Positions 58,343 to 64,000 of a stretch of 64,000 nt of DNA are shown here, piece after piece (within the stretch, counting starts at the first letter, position 1; every line of letters starts with the position of its first letter). The notes below the pieces were generated by a model. It was not told the DNA's origin. It made no database searches and was given only the letters and a program-made list of their open reading frames with translations. The position numbers were made by a program, and so were the translations under genes. The stretch spans positions 2,260,415 to 2,324,414 of the forward strand of contig NZ_AP023418.1 of the NCBI RefSeq assembly GCF_018408575.1, in the 5' to 3' direction. Source of the stretch: Vescimonas coprocola (GTDB lineage Bacteria > Bacillota > Clostridia > Oscillospirales > Oscillospiraceae).

Positions 58343-59656
58343 GTGTCCACTACCACCCTTATTTCCCTGATCGTCGTCGTGGTTGCCTTTGCCTTGTTCT
58401 TCTATCTGAGCTTCAAGGGCGTCAACCTGTTTCTGACGGTCTTTGCCTGCACCCTGTTGGTGTCTTTCTGCACGCCGGATGGCATCACCTCGATTTTTAC
58501 AGCCTTCCTCCCCTCCGTAGGCACCATGTTCCAGCAGTTCCTGCTGCTGTATACCATCGGCGGCGCCTTCGGCTTCTGCCTGATGGAGAGCGGCCTCGGC
58601 TCCGCCATGGCGACGCACCTGATTAAAGTGTTCGGCGAGAAATGGATCGCCGTGGCCCTGTTTGTCATCACCTGCCTGATGATGGCGGCCGGTGTGGCCT
58701 CCTATCAGTACGCCATTCTGGCCATTGCCCTGCCGGTGCTGAAAAAGCTGAATATGTCCCGTAAGGTGGCGCTGGCCGCCATGTCCGCCGGTGCAGGCTC
58801 CGTGGCCTACGGCACACTGGTGGGCATGCCCAACGCCCTGAACATCGCACCCACCACCTATCTGGGCACCACCACCATGGCCGGTGTGGGCATCAGCCTG
58901 GTCTGCACCGCCTTCTCTGTGGTGTTCATCGTGGTCTACCTCATCATGCTCACCAACCGCCTGAAGAAGAAGGGCGAGGGCTTCGTCTCCTATACCGATG
59001 ACCCCCAGAACGACGAGGACGAGTCCAAGCTGCCTCCGGCATGGAAGGGCTATCTCTGCGTGGCCGCCATCATCGGCCTGAGCCTGCTGTTCCAGAAGCT
59101 GGGCATCACCGCCCTGCAGGCCACCACCTATGCACAGGTGCTGTCCATCGTGCTGGTGTTCGTGCTGGTAGGCCCCAAGTACCTGCCCCATGTGTTCCAG
59201 ACCTGCGTCCGTGGTATTCAGGGCTCCCTGATCCCCGTGGTGTTCATTTCCATCGTGGTGGGCTACGGCACCGTGGTACAGGCTACCCCTGTGTTCACCC
59301 TGCTGGTGGAGAAGGTGCTGTCCATGAATATGCACCCCTACCTGCTGACCTTCGTGGCGGTGAACCTGCTGTCCGGCCTGTGCGCCAACGGCACCGGCGG
59401 CGTCACCCTGTTCATGAAGAACTTTGGTGATTCCATCCTTGCCAACCCCTCCATCAATCTGGGCGCTCTGCACCGCATTGCCGCCATTTCCGGCGCAGGC
59501 TTCGACTCCCTGCCCCACAACGGCGCCATCGCCTTCCAGCTGTCTGTGTTCAAGCTGTCCTATAAGGAGGGCTATTTCCAGCAGTTCATGATGTCCGTGG
59601 TGGTGAACCTGCTGGCCGGTATCATCGCAGTGGTCATGGCAATGCTGCTCTATTGA
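58343..59656 (+). CDS. GntP-family permease
   Basis: 437 residues with about twelve membrane segments. The signature near the C terminus, ISGAGFDSLPHNGAIAF, and GVASYQYAILAIALPVLKKL are those of the GntP gluconate/3-hydroxybutyrate:H+ symporter group. The start is GTG at 58343 with AAAGGAGAT nine bases upstream. As first gene after the sigma-54 promoter it likely imports the operon's substrate, probably an organic acid. Members of the group carry gluconate, D-serine or 3-hydroxybutyrate, so the fold does not fix the cargo. Confidence 0.85.
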   Translation: MSTTTLISLIVVVVAFALFFYLSFKGVNLFLTVFACTLLVSFCTPDGITSIFTAFLPSVGTMFQQFLLLYTIGGAFGFCLMESGLGSAMATHLIKVFGEKWIAVALFVITCLMMAAGVASYQYAILAIALPVLKKLNMSRKVALAAMSAGAGSVAYGTLVGMPNALNIAPTTYLGTTTMAGVGISLVCTAFSVVFIVVYLIMLTNRLKKKGEGFVSYTDDPQNDEDESKLPPAWKGYLCVAAIIGLSLLFQKLGITALQATTYAQVLSIVLVFVLVGPKYLPHVFQTCVRGIQGSLIPVVFISIVVGYGTVVQATPVFTLLVEKVLSMNMHPYLLTFVAVNLLSGLCANGTGGVTLFMKNFGDSILANPSINLGALHRIAAISGAGFDSLPHNGAIAFQLSVFKLSYKEGYFQQFMMSVVVNLLAGIIAVVMAMLLY

Positions 59657-59728
59657 GTGCCGCCTGCCTGATATAGTCCCATCTATCCGAAACCAACGAA
59701 CAAAATAATTTTTTGGAGGTAAATGATT

Positions 59729-60748
59729 ATGAGTAAGCCCCTGGCAGATTATGTGAAGCTCCCCCAGCTGGAAGAGTACAAGGAGTGGTTCAAGGATTTC
59801 GCCGACCTGTACCGTGAGGACGGCATCCTACAGGTCACCTGGAAGACGCTGGACGGCCCCATGCAGCACAGCGGTATGTCCCACCGGGCCATCGGCCAGC
59901 TGGTGCGTGTCCTGTCTCTGGACTTCAAGAACGAGATCATCATCTTCACCCACATCGGCGACAGTTGGATGACCGAGTCCGATCCCAACGGCTGGGAGAC
60001 CTACTCCGAGCTGCCCACCCAGCGCTTCCAGCACCAGTATTTCGATGACACCAACCTCATCAAGAACATGATCTTCGATCTGGACGTACCCACCATCGGT
60101 GCCATTCCCGGCCCCGGCTTCCACTGGGATTCCGCCATGCTCAGCGATGTGACCATCTGCTCCGACGACACATGGATGGAGGTTCCCCACGCCCACGGCG
60201 GCCTGGTCCCCGGCGACGGCATGGGTCTCATGGCGCAGCATTACTTCGGCACCAAGCGTGGTAATTACTACATGATGACCGCCCGCCAGTGGACGGCCCA
60301 GCAGATGCTGGATTGGGGCATGGTCAGCGAGGTCGTGCCCAAGGACAAGGTCATGGAGCGTGCATGGGAGATCGCCCGCCTGTGGAAGACCATGCCCTAT
60401 GAGAACCGCACCATCATGTCCAACCTTGCCAAGCGTCCTCTGAAGAAGCTGCTGGTGGACGACCTGAAGCTGCACACCGTCTCCGAGCAGTACGGCTCCC
60501 TGCTGCGGATCGCCGCCGGTGAGATGGGCGACACCCATGCCGGCCAGCAGGACGAGAAGTACATCAGCCAGACCAACGACTGGCGCTACTGCCACGACTG
60601 GATGCAGCAGCCTCCCACCCGTGAGAGCTGGGCGGGCTTCCGCACCAAGCCCTTCGAGTGGTTCAAGGAGGTGGAGGCCGGTAAGGAGGTCAACCCCTTC
60701 GACCCCAACAAGAAGGTCTCCCCCTATCGCCCGGAGAAGAAGGACTGA
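59729..60748 (+). CDS. Crotonase-superfamily beta-diketone hydrolase-like protein
   Basis: 339 residues of the crotonase fold, longer than typical enoyl-CoA hydratases. It aligns with 6-oxocamphor hydrolase, a C-C bond hydrolase: His52 (in MSHRAIGQ) with catalytic His45, His132 (in GPGFHWDSAMLSD) with His122, and Asp163 (in GGLVPGDGMG) with Asp154; Trp40 is replaced by His47. The two Glu residues of hydratases are absent at the usual places. So cleavage of a beta-diketone by a retro-Claisen reaction is more likely than hydration. TTGGAGGT lies eight bases before the ATG. A polar ~60-residue C-terminal extension has no clear role. Confidence 0.8.
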   Translation: MSKPLADYVKLPQLEEYKEWFKDFADLYREDGILQVTWKTLDGPMQHSGMSHRAIGQLVRVLSLDFKNEIIIFTHIGDSWMTESDPNGWETYSELPTQRFQHQYFDDTNLIKNMIFDLDVPTIGAIPGPGFHWDSAMLSDVTICSDDTWMEVPHAHGGLVPGDGMGLMAQHYFGTKRGNYYMMTARQWTAQQMLDWGMVSEVVPKDKVMERAWEIARLWKTMPYENRTIMSNLAKRPLKKLLVDDLKLHTVSEQYGSLLRIAAGEMGDTHAGQQDEKYISQTNDWRYCHDWMQQPPTRESWAGFRTKPFEWFKEVEAGKEVNPFDPNKKVSPYRPEKKD

Positions 60749-60829
60749 TTTTCCTTTCTCTGTACCGCAGACCGGAGGCAGTACGCTGCCTCCGGCCCCG
60801 GTCAAACCTATTTCGAGGAGTTGTTTCCT

Positions 60830-61684
60830 ATGGCAAAAACCATCATTACCGCTGCCCTCACCGGTGCTGTCACCCCTGCGGGCTATCATATTCCCGAAAC
60901 GCCGGAGCAGATCGTGCAGGCCGCCTATGAGTGCTGGCAGCTGGGCGCTGCCGTGGTGCATATCCACACCCGTGCCGCCGACGGTAAGGGTGCTATGAAC
61001 ACGCAGGCCTTCCGTGAGATCGTGGAGGGCATCCGTGCCCACAAGGACTGCGACGTTATCATCAACTGCACCTCCTCCGGGGCCTCCCCGGAGCATCCCG
61101 CCACCGACGAGGAGCGCTTTCTGCACCACATGACCGTTCCCGGCATTGAAATGGGTTCCTACGATGCAGGCAGCTTCAACTGGATGCCCGGCGGCGTGTT
61201 CGTCAACAGCCCCCAGTTTTTGCAGAAGCTGGGCGATGCCTATCTGGAAAAGGGCATCAAGCCGGAGATCGAGATCTTTGATGCCGGTATGCTGGGCATC
61301 GCCGATTACTTCGTCAAGAAGGGCCACCTGTCCACCCCCTGTCACTACCAGTTCTGTCTGGGGGTGCTGGGCGGTATGCCCGCTACGGTGGAGAACCTGA
61401 TCTATCTGAAGGACCGCATCCCCGCCGGCTCCACGTGGTCCGCCTTCGGCATCGGCGCCGCCCACCTGCCTATCCTGTACGCCGCTCTGGCGCTGGGCGG
61501 ACACATCCGTGTGGGGATGGAGGATAACGTCATCTTCGGCAAGGACGAAAACGGCAAGAAGATCATGGCCACCAACCAGATGCTGGTGCAGCGGGCCGTG
61601 GAGGCCGTCAAGCTCTTCGGCAATCAGCCTGCCACCCCCGCCGAGGCCCGTGAAATTCTGGGCATCCCGCCGCTGGTTCGCTGA
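60830..61684 (+). CDS. BKACE family beta-keto acid cleavage enzyme (DUF849)
   Basis: 284 residues related to 3-keto-5-aminohexanoate cleavage enzyme (Kce). Zinc ligands His44 and His46 (VVHIHTR) and Glu231, plus the Arg227/Asp232 pair (HIRVGMEDN), are kept. The family condenses a beta-keto acid with acetyl-CoA and releases acetoacetate and a new acyl-CoA. Kce Glu14, which faces the substrate side chain, is Val14 here (LTGAVTPAG), so the lysine-pathway substrate is unlikely and a neutral or hydrophobic group is suggested. CGAGGAG precedes the ATG. Confidence 0.9.
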   Translation: MAKTIITAALTGAVTPAGYHIPETPEQIVQAAYECWQLGAAVVHIHTRAADGKGAMNTQAFREIVEGIRAHKDCDVIINCTSSGASPEHPATDEERFLHHMTVPGIEMGSYDAGSFNWMPGGVFVNSPQFLQKLGDAYLEKGIKPEIEIFDAGMLGIADYFVKKGHLSTPCHYQFCLGVLGGMPATVENLIYLKDRIPAGSTWSAFGIGAAHLPILYAALALGGHIRVGMEDNVIFGKDENGKKIMATNQMLVQRAVEAVKLFGNQPATPAEAREILGIPPLVR

Positions 61685-61695
61685 AGGAGGACGGT

Positions 61696-62658
61696 ATGAA
61701 CGTTTCTGATATCAAAAATGTCGCCTGTGTCGGCGGCGGCGTCATCGGCTCCAGCTGGGCCATCCAGTATGCCCTGAAGGGCCTGCACGTCACCCTCTAC
61801 GACATCAACGACCAGCAGCTGGCCAAGAGCCACGACCAGATGCTCCGCAGTCTGGACACACTGGTGGCCCACAACGCCATCACCGCCGCCCGCAAGGACG
61901 AGATCATCGCCTGCGTGCGCCCCACCACCTCCATGGAGGAGGCGGTGCAGGACGCCCAGTTCATTCAGGAGAGCGGCCCGGAGCGCATCGAGATCAAGCG
62001 CTCCATTCTGGCGCAGGTGGAGCAGTATGCCGCCCCGGACGCCCTGTACGCCAGCAGCACCTCCGGCCTGCTGATCTCCGATATCGTGGCCGAGGCGCTT
62101 CACCCGGAGCGCTGCATCGGAGCTCACCCCTACAATCCCCCGCACCTGATTCCTCTGGTGGAGCTCACCCGCTGCGACAAGACGGACGATGACTGCGTCC
62201 AATTGGCCTATGATTTCTATCAGTCCATTGGCAAGGAGGCCGTTCTGCTGCGTAAGGAGTGCCCCGGCTTCATTGCCAACCGTCTGCAGCTGGCCCTGTA
62301 TCGTGAGGTGCAGGATCTGGTGATGCGGGGCGTATGCTCCGTGGAGGATGTGGACAAGGCACTGGTGTACGGTCCCGGCATCCGTTGGGCCATCTTTGGC
62401 CACAACATGATCATGCAGATGGGCAACCCCGGCGGCCTCACCGGCATGGTGGAGATGCTGGGCAATTCCGGCGACCGCTGGCTGGAGGATATGGCCAGCT
62501 GGACCCACCAGCCGGACAACTGGGCGCAGGTGGCCCAGCCCGGCGTGAATCAGGAGATGGCCAACTTCCCCGACTACATCGGCCACACCAATGCCGAGTG
62601 TATCGCCTACCGGGATCAGATGCTCATCGACATCCTGAAGCTCCATAAGAAGCTGTGA
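61696..62658 (+). CDS. 3-hydroxyacyl-CoA dehydrogenase-family NAD dehydrogenase
   Basis: 320 residues. The NAD fold opens VACVGGGVIGSSWAIQYAL, and the catalytic His-Glu pair lies in IGAHPYNPPHLIPLVEL. The single C-terminal domain has KECPGFIANRLQLALYREV and GPGIRWAIFGHNMIMQMG. This length and layout match L-gulonate 3-dehydrogenase and L-carnitine dehydrogenase, which oxidise free 3-hydroxy acids; lone fatty-acid enzymes are shorter (~280). It would make the beta-keto acid for the BKACE enzyme encoded just upstream. AAGGAGG lies before the ATG. Confidence 0.88.
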   Translation: MNVSDIKNVACVGGGVIGSSWAIQYALKGLHVTLYDINDQQLAKSHDQMLRSLDTLVAHNAITAARKDEIIACVRPTTSMEEAVQDAQFIQESGPERIEIKRSILAQVEQYAAPDALYASSTSGLLISDIVAEALHPERCIGAHPYNPPHLIPLVELTRCDKTDDDCVQLAYDFYQSIGKEAVLLRKECPGFIANRLQLALYREVQDLVMRGVCSVEDVDKALVYGPGIRWAIFGHNMIMQMGNPGGLTGMVEMLGNSGDRWLEDMASWTHQPDNWAQVAQPGVNQEMANFPDYIGHTNAECIAYRDQMLIDILKLHKKL

Positions 62659-62666
62659 GGCTCCCT

Positions 62667-63899
62667 ATGAACGACATCAACGGATTCCTCAAGCGCCGCT
62701 GGCCGGCCATGATCGCCAGTCTCCTGATCTGCATCTGCGCCGGCTTCGGCTACGCATGGAGCGTGCTTCAGACCCCCATCATCGCCGCCCACGGCTGGCC
62801 GGATCAGCAGGTCTCCCTGACGTATACGGTGACGGTGCTGTGCTCCACCATGGCGCCGCTGTTCTTCGGCGGCCTGATCCGCCGTCTGGGGACCCGGCGC
62901 TGCGTGGTGGTGGGCGCCGTTCTGTTCGGGGCGGGCCTGATGGCCACCGGCTGGATCAGTGGCGGCGTGTGGCAGCTCTACCTGTTCTACGGCATTCTCT
63001 CCGGTCTGGGGACCGGCTTCGTCTACCCGGCCATGATGGCCTATGTGGTGCGCCTGTTCCCGGAAAAGTCCGGTATGGCCTCCGGCCTCGGCACAGCGGC
63101 CTACGGCTCCGGAGCCATTCTCTGGGCGCCGGTGGCAGCGGCCCTGATCCGCAGCGTGAATCTGCGGGGGACGTTCTGCATTCTGGGTGGTGCCTTTCTG
63201 GTGCTGATCCTGCTGGGCAGCACCCTGCTGGCAGAGCCCCCGCAGGATCTGCGGGAGGCCCTGTGCCCCCCCTCCGGCGACGCTCCCATTCAGGCGGAGG
63301 GACTGCGCCGGGGCCAGATGGTCAAAACGGCGGCCTTCTATGGGATGGTGGTCATCTTCACCTGCGGTCTGGTGGCCGGCGTCATCGTCATCAGCCAGGC
63401 TTCCCCCATTCTCCAGAACGCCTACGGCTTCACCAGCGCTACGGCGGCGGTGTTTGTCAGCGTATTTGCCGCCTGCAACATGGCGGGCCGCTTCCTGTGG
63501 GGCAGCCTGTCTGACCGACTGGGCCTGCGCCGTGTGGTGACGGCCGTGTCGGCGGTGTGCATCCTCGCCATGCTGCTGCTGACCCTCTGCCACGCCACCG
63601 TTCCCGCCGTGATCGCCATGGGTGTGGCGGCCAGCTGCTACGGCGGCTTTGCCTCCGTCCTGACGCCGCTGACGGCGCAGGTGTTCGGCAGCAAATATAT
63701 CACCGAGAACTACGGCGTCATGTACATCGTGTTCGGCTTGGCCAGCCTCATCGGCCCGGTGCTGGCGGTGCGTCTGCGCACCCCGGACGGGGCCTATACG
63801 TGGGCCTTTGCCGCTGCGGCCGTGCTGGCTGCCGTGGGGCTCATTCTCAACTGTATCGTCCCGCTTACCGCCGGAAAGGAGGCCCCACATGGAAAGTAA
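62667..63899 (+). CDS. MFS transporter, OFA (oxalate/formate antiporter) type
   Basis: 410 residues, twelve membrane segments. The first half shows SLLICICAGFGYAWSVLQTPI and the loop GGLIRRLGTRRCVVVG; the second half has GRFLWGSLSDRLGLRRVV. The N-terminal pattern is that of the OFA subfamily, which exchanges organic anions. I use ATG 62667 (GAGG six bases upstream); a GTG at 62655 overlaps the dehydrogenase stop. As the second carrier of the operon it may export a product or exchange it for substrate. Confidence 0.85.
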   Translation: MNDINGFLKRRWPAMIASLLICICAGFGYAWSVLQTPIIAAHGWPDQQVSLTYTVTVLCSTMAPLFFGGLIRRLGTRRCVVVGAVLFGAGLMATGWISGGVWQLYLFYGILSGLGTGFVYPAMMAYVVRLFPEKSGMASGLGTAAYGSGAILWAPVAAALIRSVNLRGTFCILGGAFLVLILLGSTLLAEPPQDLREALCPPSGDAPIQAEGLRRGQMVKTAAFYGMVVIFTCGLVAGVIVISQASPILQNAYGFTSATAAVFVSVFAACNMAGRFLWGSLSDRLGLRRVVTAVSAVCILAMLLLTLCHATVPAVIAMGVAASCYGGFASVLTPLTAQVFGSKYITENYGVMYIVFGLASLIGPVLAVRLRTPDGAYTWAFAAAAVLAAVGLILNCIVPLTAGKEAPHGK

Positions 63900-64000
63900 A
63901 GTCACTACACGGGAGAAGATCATCTCCTGCTTCAAGGATGGCCAGACCATCGCCATCGGCGGCCAGACCGGCCACTGGATGCCGGAGCGGCTCATCGACT
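63889..64000 (+). CDS. CoA-transferase alpha subunit, N-terminal part
   Basis: The frame runs off the window after 37 residues: MESKVTTREKIISCFKDGQT and then IAIGGQTGHWMPERLID. The GG in the strand-loop IAIGG followed by a P-x-x-LI segment is the start of family I CoA-transferase A subunits (acetoacetate, glutaconate types). AAAGGAGG lies six bases before the ATG and the gene overlaps the MFS stop by 11 bases, so it is part of the operon. It would activate acetoacetate or the substrate acid. The rest and the beta subunit lie beyond the window. Confidence 0.75.
   Translation, partial: MESKVTTREKIISCFKDGQTIAIGGQTGHWMPERLID

Noticed and set aside
56561-64000. Lysine fermentation (kam/kdd/kce/kal) assignment of the catabolic operon
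   Set aside because: Only a Kce homolog is present; aminomutases, Kdd and Kal are absent, and the Kce Glu14 site is Val.

Overview
The window looks like the replication-origin region of a G+C-rich, anaerobic, spore-forming member of the Clostridia, most likely an Oscillospirales/Oscillospiraceae gut bacterium. Supporting signs are the order yaaA-recF-remB-gyrB-gyrA beside dnaN-dnaA and rpmH-rnpA-yidD-yidC-jag, a germination protease (gpr) that implies endospores, pyruvate:ferredoxin oxidoreductase, and T-box leaders on three aminoacyl-tRNA synthetase units. The genus is not claimed.

Layout: 1-1605 holds the end of rsmG, a MinD-type ATPase and a methylglyoxal-synthase relative that lacks a catalytic Asp. 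1602-7005 holds hisS-aspS and glyQS, each behind a T-box; the hisS-aspS leader reads as Asp-specific. 7356-14903 holds a flavodoxin-like reductase, a MATE pump, nadE, rpsT, gpr, an AlaX-type editing protein, rnhA and trmO. 14903-24613 (minus strand) is the gyrase/recF/dnaN/dnaA block, with DnaA boxes between dnaA and dnaN. 24860-27787 (plus strand) is rpmH-rnpA-yidD-yidC-jag, in which jag is split by a one-base shift. 28004-34302 holds pnp (with a long leader hairpin), rpsO, a ferredoxin, and a GntR/ABC-transporter operon with a palindromic operator. 34483-47393 holds a CofE-like ligase, nifJ, comM, thiI, cinA and T-box-ileS.

From 47.4 to 50.2 kb there is an accessory island on the minus strand. 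It has an AT-rich CPBP protease gene, a DUF5714 gene, a small membrane protein, a truncated acetyltransferase gene, a candidate structured RNA of about 250 nt, and a possible integrase tail abutting lysS, which itself carries an extra C-terminal tRNA-binding domain. 50.2-56.3 kb holds lysS, greA and the ftsE-ftsX-M23 peptidase division module.

The most novel part is 56.5-64.0 kb: a PAS/sigma-54 activator, a well-formed -24/-12 promoter, a GntP-type permease, a crotonase-fold protein that keeps the 6-oxocamphor-hydrolase catalytic residues, a BKACE beta-keto acid cleavage enzyme, a 3-hydroxyacyl dehydrogenase-family enzyme, an MFS carrier and the start of a CoA-transferase. I read it as an inducible catabolic operon for a beta-dicarbonyl or beta-hydroxy acid substrate, using two unrelated retro-Claisen enzymes. 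Intergenic spaces also hold a dispersed palindromic repeat family (at least six loci) and a 311-bp element with long inverted ends.
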